Positions 35,435 through 44,497 of a DNA stretch of 64,000 nucleotides are shown in pieces. Under the pieces are notes generated by a model. It saw nothing but the letters and a program-made list of their open reading frames with translations, was not told the DNA's origin and did not search any database. The position numbers and the translations under genes were made by a program. Each line of letters opens with the position of its first letter. Within the stretch, counting starts at the first letter, position 1. Source of the DNA: Selenomonadaceae bacterium (GTDB taxonomy: Bacteria; Bacillota; Negativicutes; Selenomonadales; Selenomonadaceae). The stretch lies in NCBI GenBank assembly GCA_017476005.1, contig JAFVEM010000010.1, positions 1-64,000 of the forward strand, read 5' to 3'.

Positions 35435-37213
35435 TTACTCGGCGCCGCTCTTAACGATAACGTCGCGTATTAAAGCGGCATAGGCCTTTATGCCTTCCTC
35501 CGTGGGATGTATGCCGTCGGCGGTCAGCCATGCGGGATGCTTTGCCGCCTCGCTGTGCCAATCTATGACCGTGAGATTGGGATGAGTTTTTACGGCGGCT
35601 TGCAAAAATTCGTTGTTGGTGTTTTGCCACTTCAAGTGGGGGGCGTGGGTATTTAGCCAAAAAATTTTCCGTTTAGCCCCCAGCATTTCAAAAATGCGCC
35701 GGCTATGTACCTCGTAACGTTCGCTGCCGGCAATGGGGCCGTTGGTGCCTAGATGCACCACCACCGTATCGCCGACGCTACCCTCCGCCACAAGTTTCTC
35801 CAGCTCGTCCGCGCCGCCGTTGACATAACGGCTGACCTCGGCATTCACTTTGGCCTCCGGGAACAGCCGGTTTATTTCACTGGCGGCGCCCAGCATCACC
35901 GAATCCCCGATAAAGGTTATGCCGCGCAAATCCGGGGCGTTGTCTTTTTTGGCCGGGACGGCGTTTGAGGTCGCTTCCTTGTTTTGCAGTTTGGCGGCTT
36001 CGCGGTTTAACTGCGCGGCCAGTTTCGTCTGGGCTTCGTCTTTATCGGGGGAGGAGGCGGCCAGCCCGTAGCAACCGTAGCCCATGATGAAACTGGCAAA
36101 GACGGTGACTACAAAAACCGCCGCCACTTTTACAAAAACTGCGCGCCCGGCGCCCATGAAGCTGCGCGGTCTTAGGAGCATGGCCGACAAGGCATCTGAC
36201 CATAGGGTTAAAGCCAAGATGATACCGATTTCCGTGGCCAGCGCTACCCCTCCCGTTATGCCCCAATGCTCAAAGAGGAAAATTACCGGGTACTGCCAGA
36301 GAAAAAGGCCGTAGCTGTGTTTCCCCAGCCACGAGAACAAGGGTTTATCCAACACCTGCGCCGCCGGCAAGTGGGCGACAGCCCCCAAGGTCGCGCAAAA
36401 TACCAAGGTAATGACGAGCATTCCCCCTTGATAGACCAAGGGGTTAGCTCCGTCCAGCCAGAGGAAGGCAACTCCCAGAGGGATTAAGGAACAAAAGGCC
36501 GTTAGTACCAAGAAAACATTTTTTCCTAAGGAGTTAGGCTGAAGCGCCTCCCGACTGTTTTCCATAAAGCCCATTACCGCGCCGAAGAGGAAGGCGTACA
36601 GTCTGGTGTCGGTGCCGTAGTAAAGCCGGGTCACATCGGCGGCCGGAGTGTAAAGAAAGGGCATGAGGGCAGCTGTGGCAAAAGAGAGCAGAGCGAAAAA
36701 GACAGTGGCGCCGCGCCTTCCCATTAGTTCCTTGAGAGCTACAAAAAAAGCAAAAATCAGCGGCCACACCAAATAATATTGCAGTTCCACCCCCAAGAAC
36801 CACAAGTGAGTAAAGGGCGAAGCGGCGGCCATGCGCGAAAAATAATCGGCGCTCTCCTTAATTTGCCACCAGTTATTGTAGCCTAGGACGATGGACAAAA
36901 CTTCCTGTCGTACTCCTCCCATGGTTTCCGGCGCCACCAAGGAAAACACGCCTAAAGTGGTCAGGAGGACGATAAAAAGAGAAGGATAAATCCGCCGTCC
37001 CCGTTTCAAGTAATATGATATAAGACCGAAGTGCTGACTGCCGTCGGCTTGGTAGGCTAGGAGATAGCCCGTCAGCACAAAGAAAAAAGAAACTCCCAAG
37101 TAGCCGCCGGGTAAAACATCGGGCATCAAATGAAAAAAAGTCACGCCCAGTATCGCCAAGGTTTTCAAAAAATCCAATCCCGGTATATGTCGTTTATGAC
37201 AGCCGTAAGTCAT
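35435..37213 (-). CDS. OatA-like O-acetyltransferase with C-terminal SGNH domain
   Basis: The protein has 592 residues. The first 380 contain about ten membrane segments of the acyltransferase-3 family, with GLDFLKTLAILGVTFFHLMP, GGYLGVSFFFVLTGYLL and WFLGVELQYYLVWP. The last 200 residues are an extracytoplasmic SGNH domain with FIGDSVMLG, VVHLGTNGP and DGIHPTEEG. This two-domain plan is that of OatA, which O-acetylates muramic acid or other envelope sugars. ATG at 37213 follows AAGAAGGATTCT. The substrate is inferred. It is single-gene and closes with the shared terminator. Confidence 0.88.
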   Translation of the reverse strand: MTYGCHKRHIPGLDFLKTLAILGVTFFHLMPDVLPGGYLGVSFFFVLTGYLLAYQADGSQHFGLISYYLKRGRRIYPSLFIVLLTTLGVFSLVAPETMGGVRQEVLSIVLGYNNWWQIKESADYFSRMAAASPFTHLWFLGVELQYYLVWPLIFAFFVALKELMGRRGATVFFALLSFATAALMPFLYTPAADVTRLYYGTDTRLYAFLFGAVMGFMENSREALQPNSLGKNVFLVLTAFCSLIPLGVAFLWLDGANPLVYQGGMLVITLVFCATLGAVAHLPAAQVLDKPLFSWLGKHSYGLFLWQYPVIFLFEHWGITGGVALATEIGIILALTLWSDALSAMLLRPRSFMGAGRAVFVKVAAVFVVTVFASFIMGYGCYGLAASSPDKDEAQTKLAAQLNREAAKLQNKEATSNAVPAKKDNAPDLRGITFIGDSVMLGAASEINRLFPEAKVNAEVSRYVNGGADELEKLVAEGSVGDTVVVHLGTNGPIAGSERYEVHSRRIFEMLGAKRKIFWLNTHAPHLKWQNTNNEFLQAAVKTHPNLTVIDWHSEAAKHPAWLTADGIHPTEEGIKAYAALIRDVIVKSGAE

Positions 37214-37319
37214 AGAATCCTTCTTTCTCCTCTGTAGGTAAAATTTAGTGGTAAGTCCACGCAAAACGCCCCTAGTCTATCACCGCCCCCAATATTCTGC
37301 AACCCCTTTTCGGCCATGA

Positions 37320-37347
37320 TTGACAAAGACGGTAGAAACAGTATAAA
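37320..37347 (+). promoter_or_regulatory. Promoter of the TPR protein gene
   Basis: TTGACA (37320-37325), 16 bp, TATAAA (37342-37347), about 55 bases before the ATG at 37407, with GGAGAT as ribosome site. Confidence 0.7.
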
Positions 37348-37406
37348 ATCGAACCGAAAAATTCCCCGAAAAATATAATAAATCACCGGGAAAGGAGATA
37401 AGAGGC

Positions 37407-38573
37407 ATGAAAATCGAGAAAAAGTGTTTGGCTTTGCTTACTGTGGCATTCCTGACGGCGAGCGCTCTGAACGTTGGGACGGCTCACGCCGAAGTCAAGG
37501 AAATGACCGCCAAGGGCGAATACACCATGAGCAAACACGAAACCATTGATGCCGCCCAACAACACGCTTTAAAAGAGGCGGAGCGGCAAGCGGTGGAGCA
37601 AGCCGGTGTCTATATCAAAAGCTACACCCAAACCAAGGATATGCAGGTGGTGTCCGACGAAGTGACGGCCATCGCCAGCAATATTTTAAAAATCCTCAGC
37701 AAAGAGTTTCAAAATGTTTTAGACGAGGCCGGAAACGTCACCGTCATCGTCAACATTCGCGCCAGCGTAGATACGGATGCGGCGGTGCAGGGATTGAATC
37801 GCGCCGACGTGCAGGATGTCACCGAAAAATATCGGCAACTGGAGGCCGATTACGCCGCCCAAGCCGCCGAACTCAAAGCCCTGAAGGAAAAAATGAACGC
37901 CGCCCCCCAAAACGAGGCGCAGGTGGAGTCGGAAATTAAAGCCGCCGACGCTAAATTCCAAGCTCTCGACAAGCTCAAGGCCGCCATGCAAGCCGAATAC
38001 AGCGGCAATTTCCCCGAGGCTCTGCGCCTGTACGACGAGACCATTGCCCTTGACCAAAGCATCGAAGCGGCTTATGTAAATCGCAGTCGCATTAGAATGC
38101 AAGTCAAGGGAGACGCACAAGGGGCTTTGGAAGATTGCAATAAAGCCGTGGCGCTGGCGCCGAGTCACGCCTTGGCCTACTACAATCGAGGCTTTGTCTA
38201 TTGGCAGTTGCAGGACGGCATCAGGGCGGTGCAAGACATAACTCGCGCCATCGAGCTTAATCCCCAATATACCGAGGCTTATTTTAATCGGGGCATTGCC
38301 CTGTCCCAAATGGGAGATCCCCAAGGCGCCATCAAGGATTTCACGCAGGTGATACAGCTAGACCCCAAAAACTCCGAAGCCTATTGCAATATGGGAGTGG
38401 CCTACTACAACTTGCAGAATCTGCCGGCCTCAATGGAGTGTTTTAATAAGGCCATCGCCATCAATCCCAACGTGGGCAAATACTACCACGGTCGCGCCAT
38501 TCTGTACAACCAAATGGGCAATTTCGCTCAAGCCCAAGCGGACGAGCAGAAAGCGCAAACCTTAGGGTATTGA
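37407..38573 (+). CDS. Secreted LPP20/FlgT_N-like protein with coiled coil and TPR repeats
   Basis: The 388-residue exported protein has a signal peptide ending GTAHAEV. An LPP20/FlgT-N-like domain follows (about 30-140: AKGEYTMSKHETIDAAQQHA, NVTVIVNIRASVD). Then comes a coiled coil (about 145-190, AAQAAELKALKEKM) and about five TPR units from residue 195 (AYYNRGFVYWQLQDG, AYFNRGIALSQMGDP, AYCNMGVAYYNLQN). It probably sits in the periplasm or at the outer membrane as a scaffold. The domain at its N terminus is shared with the protein at 45339. The function is otherwise unknown. Confidence 0.75.
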   Translation: MKIEKKCLALLTVAFLTASALNVGTAHAEVKEMTAKGEYTMSKHETIDAAQQHALKEAERQAVEQAGVYIKSYTQTKDMQVVSDEVTAIASNILKILSKEFQNVLDEAGNVTVIVNIRASVDTDAAVQGLNRADVQDVTEKYRQLEADYAAQAAELKALKEKMNAAPQNEAQVESEIKAADAKFQALDKLKAAMQAEYSGNFPEALRLYDETIALDQSIEAAYVNRSRIRMQVKGDAQGALEDCNKAVALAPSHALAYYNRGFVYWQLQDGIRAVQDITRAIELNPQYTEAYFNRGIALSQMGDPQGAIKDFTQVIQLDPKNSEAYCNMGVAYYNLQNLPASMECFNKAIAINPNVGKYYHGRAILYNQMGNFAQAQADEQKAQTLGY

Positions 38574-38603
38574 TGAAAAAACAAAAATTAGGAGGTTATG
38601 TCT

Positions 38604-39770
38604 GTGCAAGCGGTGAAATTTAAGGAAGATATCTATTGGGTGGGAGCCATCGACTGGTCGGTGCGTAATTTTCACGGCTACGAAACCAGCCGGGGCAGTA
38701 CCTATAACGCTTACCTGATTCTCGATGACAAAATCACGCTCATCGACACGGTGAAACACGGTTTTGAAGAGGAGCTACTATCCCGAATTTCGTCGGTGGT
38801 GAACCCGGCGGATATTGACTATATTATTTCCAGCCATGTGGAGCCGGATCACTCCGGGGGACTACCCTTCATGCGCCAACACTCCCCCAAGGCGGAAATC
38901 ATTACCAGCTCTCCCCAAGGCTTAAAGGGACTGACGGCGCGTTACGGGGAGCTTAATTATAAAGCGGTCAAATCCGGGGAGACTTTAAACCTAGGCCGCC
39001 GCAACTTAAGTTTTGTCACCACCCCCATGCTCCACTGGCCGGACAGCATGGTGACATATTGCCCAGAGGAGAAAATTCTCTTCTCTAACGACGCCTTTGG
39101 ACAGCATCTGGCCACCACCGAACGGTTTGACGACGAAAACGATTTGCCCACGGTAATGAGGGAGGCCAAAAAATATTACGCCAATATCCTCATGCTCTTT
39201 GGCCAGCAAGCTCAAAAAGCCATGCAAGCCTTGGGAGGGCTTGACATAGAACTCATCGCCACTGGACACGGCGTCTCTTGGCGTAGCCACATTTCGGATA
39301 TTTTGGCCGCCTATGAGCGTTGGAGTAAGTATGAAGTAGAGGATAAGGCCGTGGTGGTTTTTGACAGCATGTGGCACTCCACGGAAATCATGGCGAGAAC
39401 CATCGCCGACGCATTCCGGCAAAAGGGCATCCCGGCTCGTTACTTCGACCTCAAGAGCAATCACATATCCGACGTGGTAACGGAAATTTTCACGTCCCGT
39501 TATTTGGCCGTAGGTTCTCCCACCCTAAATAATCAAATGATGCCCACGGTGGCCTCCCTGCTGTGCTACCTAAAGGGACTCGCCCCCAAAAATCAAAAAG
39601 CCTTCGCCTTCGGTTCCTACGGTTGGGGTGGCCAAAGCGTGGGACTTATCGAGAACGAACTAAACGCCATGGGACTCACGCCGGCTCTACCCGGACAAAA
39701 AATAGCCAACCTCCCCACCGCCGAACAACTGGCCGCTTTAACGGACAGCGTACAGTCTCTGGTGGGGTGA
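38604..39770 (+). CDS. Flavodiiron protein (FprA, type A flavoprotein)
   Basis: The 388-residue protein has an N-terminal metallo-β-lactamase-fold diiron domain and a C-terminal flavodoxin domain. Iron ligands are visible in HVEPDHSGG (His-x-Glu-x-Asp-His), TPMLHWPDS, FSNDAFG and IATGHGVSW. The flavodoxin part has VVFDSMWHSTEIMA and FGSYGWGG. These enzymes reduce O2 or NO to protect strict anaerobes. GTG at 38604 is eight bases after AGGAGG; the ATG at 38598 is only two bases away and less likely. It follows the TPR gene by 30 bp and ends at a terminator. Confidence 0.92.
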   Translation: MQAVKFKEDIYWVGAIDWSVRNFHGYETSRGSTYNAYLILDDKITLIDTVKHGFEEELLSRISSVVNPADIDYIISSHVEPDHSGGLPFMRQHSPKAEIITSSPQGLKGLTARYGELNYKAVKSGETLNLGRRNLSFVTTPMLHWPDSMVTYCPEEKILFSNDAFGQHLATTERFDDENDLPTVMREAKKYYANILMLFGQQAQKAMQALGGLDIELIATGHGVSWRSHISDILAAYERWSKYEVEDKAVVVFDSMWHSTEIMARTIADAFRQKGIPARYFDLKSNHISDVVTEIFTSRYLAVGSPTLNNQMMPTVASLLCYLKGLAPKNQKAFAFGSYGWGGQSVGLIENELNAMGLTPALPGQKIANLPTAEQLAALTDSVQSLVG

Positions 39771-39793
39771 AAGCAAAATAATGGTGAAAAATA

Positions 39794-39836
39794 GGGGCTG
39801 TCGCACGAAGGAAAAAATTCTTCGTGTGACAGTCCC
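39794..39836 (+). terminator. Intrinsic terminator after the flavodiiron gene
   Basis: GGG-CTGTCGCACGAAG pairs with CTTCGTGTGACAG-CCC around GAAAAAATT, with one wobble pair, and TTTC follows. Confidence 0.75.
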
Positions 39837-39851
39837 TTTCATCGTTATACT

Positions 39852-39893
39852 GGATAACGTTAGAGCTTTCCGCAGGAAAGTCTTACGTTATCC
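39852..39893. repeat. Two-tier palindrome upstream of copA
   Basis: GGATAACGT (39852-39860) pairs with ACGTTATCC (39885-39893), and inside it CTTTCC-GCA-GGAAAG forms a second hairpin. CGTTAT at 39843-39848 could compete for ATAACG at 39854-39859. It lies between a terminator and the copA promoter, with no gene of its own. Confidence 0.55.
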
Positions 39894-39951
39894 GTATATA
39901 CCGCGGACGAATTTTCCGAAAAAAGAATAGTTTTTCTTTCGCGAGTATAAA

Positions 39952-39992
39952 TGAGAATTATTCTTGACAACTCCGGCGATAACCGTTAATTT
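39952..39992 (+). promoter_or_regulatory. copA promoter with an overlapping Fur-like palindrome
   Basis: TTGACA (39964-39969), 17 bp, TAATTT (39987-39992) give a leader of about 45 bases before the TTG start of copA. TGAGAATTATTCTTG (39952-39966) is an imperfect 7-1-7 palindrome close to the Fur/PerR box and covers the -35. No clear CsoR-type GC-rich operator was seen. Confidence 0.5.
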
Positions 39993-40044
39993 ATATGGGA
40001 AACACAAAAGTTACAACCCAAATTTTATAATGGAGGCCGGTAAA

Positions 40045-42606
40045 TTGCCAAAACAAAAATTTGCCGTCACGGGCATGACCTGCTCGGCATGCAGCGCCAG
40101 AGTGGAAAAAACCGTGGCGAAACTGGCCGGGGTGGATGACGTCAGCGTGAATTTGCTCACGAACAGTATGCAGCTCAGTTACGATGACCGGCAAGTGACC
40201 GTGGAGGACATTGTGGCGGCGGTGGAAAAGGCCGGATACGGCGCCAGCCCCTTGGAGGGCAAAGCTCCTGCCGGCGCAACCAAACCGAAACAGCAGGACA
40301 CCGGGAACGTAAAACAATTGCATGAAATGCAAAGGCGGCTCATAGGCTCCGTTATCTTCCTCATTCCCACAATGTATATTGCCATGCACCACATGTTATG
40401 GGAATGGCTGGGGGTGCCGGTGCCGGAATGGTTTCGCGCTGTGTTTCACGGACCCGAGAACGCCGTTACCTTTGCTTTGGCGCAATTCCTGCTGATTTTG
40501 CCCATTATGTACCTGAATCGTAGCTATTATGAGCGTGGGTTTACAAGTCTGTGGCAGGGAGCGCCCAACATGGACAGCTTGGTGGGGGTAGGCTCCATGG
40601 CCTCTGTCCTCTACGGCGTGTTCGCCCTGTTTCGCTTGAGCTTTGGGCTGGGACATGGGGATTTAGCTTTAGTCCGGGAGTACAGTGAAAATCTTTATTT
40701 TGAATCCGCCGGCATGATCGTCACTCTGATAACCGTGGGGAAATACTTGGAGGCCAAGGCCAAGGGTCGAACGGGCGAGGCTCTGGCCAAGCTGAAATCT
40801 TTGGCGCCGCAGGAAGCCTCCCTTTGGCGAGATGGGCAGGAAATAAAAATCCCCGTGGAAAAATTGCAGGTGGGAGACGAGCTAATCCTGCGACCGGGGG
40901 AGAGCATTCCAGCCGATGGCCGGGTCACTTTCGGTCAAACCACGGTGGATGAGTCCGCCGTAACGGGAGAAAGTATGCCCGTCCCCAAAACCGTGGGGTC
41001 GTCGGTAACGGCGGCTACCCTAAACCAAGGCGGAATGATTCGCTTTCGGGCGGAAAAAGTGGGGGAGGACACCACCATCAGCCAGATCATTCGTCTGCTG
41101 GAGGAGGCCGGCGCCAGCAAAGCTCCCATTGCGCGGCTGGCGGATAAAATTGCCGGCGTCTTTGTCCCGGCGGTCATGTTGATAGCGGTTATAACTGCGG
41201 CTGCTTGGCTTCTCCTCGGCGCCTCGGCGGAATTTGCTTTTTCGACGGCCATCTCGGTCTTGGTTATCTCCTGTCCCTGCGCCTTGGGGCTGGCTACCCC
41301 GGTGGCCATCATGGTGGGAACGGGGAAAGGGGCGGAGTGCGGTCTGCTCATTAAATCCGGCGAAGCCTTGGAAACGGGAGCTAAGGTGGATACGGTGGTG
41401 CTGGATAAAACCGGCACCGTGACCCAAGGCAAGCCCCAAATAACCGACCTTATCCCCATCAACATAAACGAGACAGACCTTATCGCGCTGGCGGCCGGTT
41501 TGGAACAGGGTAGCGAACACCCCTTAGGGCAGGCGGTGGCGGAGCTGGCCAAGGAGCGCCGGATTACCCCCTGGAAGGTGGGGGATTTTCAAGCCGTTTT
41601 TGGGGAAGGGGTGACGGCCAAGTTCCAAGGCGAAATTATCCAAGGCGGCAATCAGAGGATGATGGAAAAGCGAGGGATTGATTTCACCCCGTACCAAGAA
41701 CAACTGGAGCAACTCGCAGCCGAGGGTAAAACGCCGCTTTTTTTTGCGCGAGGCGCAAGCCCGGTGGGAGTTTTGGCGGCCGCCGACCAAGAAAAAGCGG
41801 ACAGCCGCGCAGCCATCCGAGAATTTAAGGCCATGGGACTGCGACTGGTTATGCTCACCGGCGACAACGAGCGAACGGCGAAAGCCGTAGCAAAGCGAGT
41901 AGGTATCGCCGAAGTGGTGGCGGGAGTCCTCCCCACTCGTAAGGACGAAGAAATCAAAAAACTGCAAGGCGAGGGGCGAAAGGTGGCCATGATCGGCGAC
42001 GGGATGAATGATGCGCCGGCGCTTACGCGAGCGGATTTGGGGCTAGCCATCGGCGCCGGCACGGATGTGGCTATTGAGAGCGCCGACGGCGTTTTAATGA
42101 CCAACAGCCTGATGAATGGCGTCAACGCCTTGCGCCTGTCTCGCGCCGTCCTCCGCAACATCAAGGAAAATTTGTTTTGGGCGTTTTTCTATAATGTAAT
42201 CGGTATTCCCTTGGCCGCCGGGGTGCTTTATCCTGTCTTTGGACTCAAACTTTCGCCTATGCTGGCGGCGGCGGCCATGAGTTTATCCAGCGTGTCGGTG
42301 GTAATGAACGCCCTGCGCTTGCGGCGCTTTAGGCCAATCATTTTTCAGGATTCAGTACCTGAAAACAAATTTATTGAAAGCAAATTTATTGAGGAGGCTT
42401 TTTCCATGGAAAAAGAATTGAAAATCGAAGGCATGATGTGCGCCCACTGCCAGAAGCATGTACACGACGCTTTGGCCAAAATGGAGGGCGTAGAAAAGGT
42501 AACGGTTGACCTAGAGCAAAAAACGGCGAGCCTTACCCTCCAGCGCGACATCCCCCGAGAGGAATTTGCGCGAGTGATTGCCGACGCCGGCTATGAGCTG
42601 GTGTAG
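40045..42606 (+). CDS. copA: Copper-exporting P1B ATPase fused to a C-terminal CopZ-like domain
   Basis: The 853-residue pump has an N-terminal heavy-metal domain (GMTCSACSARVEK), eight membrane segments, the metal-binding Cys410-Pro-Cys412, TGES, the phosphorylated Asp454 in DKTGT, EHPLG and GDGMNDAPAL. After the last membrane helix a linker leads to a second heavy-metal domain, GMMCAHCQKHVHDAL, at the C terminus. That is where a separate chaperone gene copZ would normally follow. The start is TTG at 40045, eight bases after GGAGG (MPKQKFAVTG); the longer open frame to 39964 is covered by the promoter. It probably exports Cu(I) and is likely under CsoR-like control. Confidence 0.92.
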   Translation: MPKQKFAVTGMTCSACSARVEKTVAKLAGVDDVSVNLLTNSMQLSYDDRQVTVEDIVAAVEKAGYGASPLEGKAPAGATKPKQQDTGNVKQLHEMQRRLIGSVIFLIPTMYIAMHHMLWEWLGVPVPEWFRAVFHGPENAVTFALAQFLLILPIMYLNRSYYERGFTSLWQGAPNMDSLVGVGSMASVLYGVFALFRLSFGLGHGDLALVREYSENLYFESAGMIVTLITVGKYLEAKAKGRTGEALAKLKSLAPQEASLWRDGQEIKIPVEKLQVGDELILRPGESIPADGRVTFGQTTVDESAVTGESMPVPKTVGSSVTAATLNQGGMIRFRAEKVGEDTTISQIIRLLEEAGASKAPIARLADKIAGVFVPAVMLIAVITAAAWLLLGASAEFAFSTAISVLVISCPCALGLATPVAIMVGTGKGAECGLLIKSGEALETGAKVDTVVLDKTGTVTQGKPQITDLIPININETDLIALAAGLEQGSEHPLGQAVAELAKERRITPWKVGDFQAVFGEGVTAKFQGEIIQGGNQRMMEKRGIDFTPYQEQLEQLAAEGKTPLFFARGASPVGVLAAADQEKADSRAAIREFKAMGLRLVMLTGDNERTAKAVAKRVGIAEVVAGVLPTRKDEEIKKLQGEGRKVAMIGDGMNDAPALTRADLGLAIGAGTDVAIESADGVLMTNSLMNGVNALRLSRAVLRNIKENLFWAFFYNVIGIPLAAGVLYPVFGLKLSPMLAAAAMSLSSVSVVMNALRLRRFRPIIFQDSVPENKFIESKFIEEAFSMEKELKIEGMMCAHCQKHVHDALAKMEGVEKVTVDLEQKTASLTLQRDIPREEFARVIADAGYELV
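42391..42408 (+). promoter_or_regulatory. Internal ribosome site and ATG for a free CopZ domain
   Basis: Inside copA, GAGGAGG (42391-42397) is followed eight bases later by ATG at 42406. This could yield a free 66-residue CopZ-like chaperone (MEKELKIEGMMCAHC to YELV). Just upstream a 15-bp unit, CAAATTTATTGA plus three bases, is repeated in tandem, which adds five codons and may mark the fusion point. Confidence 0.5.
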
Positions 42607-42677
42607 GCAGGGATAATAAATCACGGAAATTCAAAAGTGGTCGATTGCATTTACCAAAATACAGTGACTATTTTATG

Positions 42678-42729
42678 AAACGAAGTGCACCCCTGCAAAG
42701 TTATCGCTTTGCAGGGGCGCACTTCGTTT
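42678..42729. terminator. Bidirectional terminator between copA and the PTS operon
   Basis: A 23-bp stem, AAACGAAGTGCACCCCTGCA with AAAG at its inner end, pairs with the opposite arm around TTATCG and has one mismatch. It lies between convergent transcripts, with T/A-rich flanks on both sides. Confidence 0.85.
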
Positions 42730-42741
42730 AACCGAAAAATA

Positions 42742-43569
42742 TTAGGCGAAAATGCCGCAGGCGTAGCCCACGATACCGATGGCAAACAGGCCGATGATGA
42801 TAAGCAAGGGATTCATGCCCTTCTTTAAGAGGTACATGCAGGCGAAGGTCATGAGGAGAGGCACGATGCTGGGCATTAAGCTGTCCAAAATGCTCTGGAG
42901 GGTGGTCACCACATGCTCCCCGGCGCTGTTGTCGTACTCGGACAGCACCAAGGGCATATTGACGGAAGTCCACTTCGCCACCAAAGCGCCCATAACCAAG
43001 AGACCAAGGACGGAAGAACCTTCGGTGAGATAGCGCATCTTGTTGCCGCCCATCTCATCCACCAGTTCCGTACCTTTGTCGTAGCCGTACATGACGCCGT
43101 ACCAGTTGGTGAGGAGGCGAATGACGTTAAAGGCGATGAAGAAAATGAGGGGGCCAATGATGCTACCGGTCAAAGCGATACCGGCGCCCAAAGCCGCCAG
43201 CACCGGGCGCAAAGTTCCCCAGAAAATCGGGTCGCCCACGCCAGCCAGAGGGCCGATAAGACCTACCTTCACGCCGGAGAGGGTACCTTCGCTGATGTCG
43301 GCGCCGTTAGCCTTTTTCTCCTCCATGGCGGCGATGATGCCCATGATGGGGGTAGCGAGGAAGGGCTGGGTGTTGAAGAATTCCAAGTGACGCTTCAAGG
43401 AACGCTTGTACTCCTCCGGGTCGTCCTTGTAGAGCTTCTTGAGAGCCGGAATCAGGGAAACGCAGAACCCGATGGCCTGCATACGCTCGAAGTTGAAGGA
43501 TCCCAAGAGGAAGTTGGAACGAATGAAGATGTTGATGAGATCCCCTTTGTTTAATTGTTTAGTAGCCAT
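42742..43569 (-). CDS. PTS mannose-family EIID component
   Basis: The 275-residue membrane component starts with KGDLINIFIRSNFLLGSFNF. It has the conserved LKRHLEFFNTQPFLATPIMG, GLIGPLAGVGDPIFWGTLRP and a hydrophobic C terminus. Together with EIIC it forms the sugar channel of mannose/fructose/sorbose-type PTS systems. It follows EIIC by 12 bp. The sugar cannot be told from sequence. Codon use is strongly biased, suggesting high expression. Confidence 0.93.
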   Translation of the reverse strand: MATKQLNKGDLINIFIRSNFLLGSFNFERMQAIGFCVSLIPALKKLYKDDPEEYKRSLKRHLEFFNTQPFLATPIMGIIAAMEEKKANGADISEGTLSGVKVGLIGPLAGVGDPIFWGTLRPVLAALGAGIALTGSIIGPLIFFIAFNVIRLLTNWYGVMYGYDKGTELVDEMGGNKMRYLTEGSSVLGLLVMGALVAKWTSVNMPLVLSEYDNSAGEHVVTTLQSILDSLMPSIVPLLMTFACMYLLKKGMNPLLIIIGLFAIGIVGYACGIFA

Positions 43570-43581
43570 GTGCCTGCCTCC

Positions 43582-44379
43582 TTACATGAGATCCGAATCG
43601 TCAACGTCATCCACCGGGTTACCGGAATGACCGGCAGCGGCGGCGCTCAGTTCACGCTCCAAGCCCTTAATGTGGAAGAAAGCGCAGATAAGGCCGATGG
43701 CGCCGAAACCGATGAGGTTGATGTCCGTGAACACAGCCAAGAGGAAGCCCAAGAAGAAATAAGGCATGAGGGACTTGGCGTTCATCATGTTGATAACCAT
43801 AGCATAACCTACGACCACGATGAAACCGCCGGAGACCTGAAGCCCACGAGTGATAACTTCGGGAATGGAGCTAAGCATGGAGTTGACCGTATCGGTACCG
43901 GCCACCGCCGCCACCAACATGGCCGGGATAGCCACGCGAATACCTTGCAGGAGGAGGCCGCCTAAGTGGCACATCTCAATGCCGAAAGCATTGCCTTGCA
44001 GGGCGAATTTATCAGCCAAATGCTGGAAGAAAACGGTGATGGTACGCACGAAGATGGTCAGCACCTGACCGGCAGCCGCCAAGGGAACAGCCAAAGCGAT
44101 ACCGGCGCCGATGCTCTGATGTCCTACGATAACGAGAATAGCGGAAACCACGGAGGCCAAGGCCGCGTCCGGCGCCATAGCCGCGCCCACGTTCATCCAG
44201 CCCAAGGCCAGCATTTCCAAAGTACCGCCCAAGATAATACCGGTGGTAACGTCGCCCAAAACCATGCCCACCATGGTGCAAGCCACCAAAGGACGATGGA
44301 ACTGCGCCTCGTCCAACACGGAAGCCATACCGGCTATCATGGCGACGACGAATAACAAAATAAATTGCATGGACGTCAT
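43582..44379 (-). CDS. PTS mannose-family EIIC component
   Basis: The 265-residue membrane protein has about seven hydrophobic spans and the EIIC signature LGDVTTGIILGGTLEMLALGW. It ends in an acidic tail, DDVDDSDLM. ATG at 44379 is 11 bases after AAAGGAG; the next ATG, at 44370, is an alternative. It is the middle gene of the IIB-IIC-IID operon. The 118-bp gap before it contains a modest hairpin (CTCGC to GCGAG) that could tune expression. Confidence 0.92.
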   Translation of the reverse strand: MTSMQFILLFVVAMIAGMASVLDEAQFHRPLVACTMVGMVLGDVTTGIILGGTLEMLALGWMNVGAAMAPDAALASVVSAILVIVGHQSIGAGIALAVPLAAAGQVLTIFVRTITVFFQHLADKFALQGNAFGIEMCHLGGLLLQGIRVAIPAMLVAAVAGTDTVNSMLSSIPEVITRGLQVSGGFIVVVGYAMVINMMNAKSLMPYFFLGFLLAVFTDINLIGFGAIGLICAFFHIKGLERELSAAAAGHSGNPVDDVDDSDLM

Positions 44380-44497
44380 GAATGAGTACACTCCTTTTTT
44401 AAGGAAGAAGGTTATACCGCCCGTCGCGGAAAGGAGTTGCGGAAAGGTGTTACGAATCTCGCTCGATTCCCTCTCCGCGAGGAACGGCGAGATAAAA

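Noticed and set aside
11164-39978. Identical 15 bases TTGACAACTCCGGCG at two promoters (11178-11164 minus and 39964-39978 plus)
   Set aside because: A window of this size compared with itself on both strands is expected to contain several 15-base matches by chance, and the two downstream genes are not linked by function.
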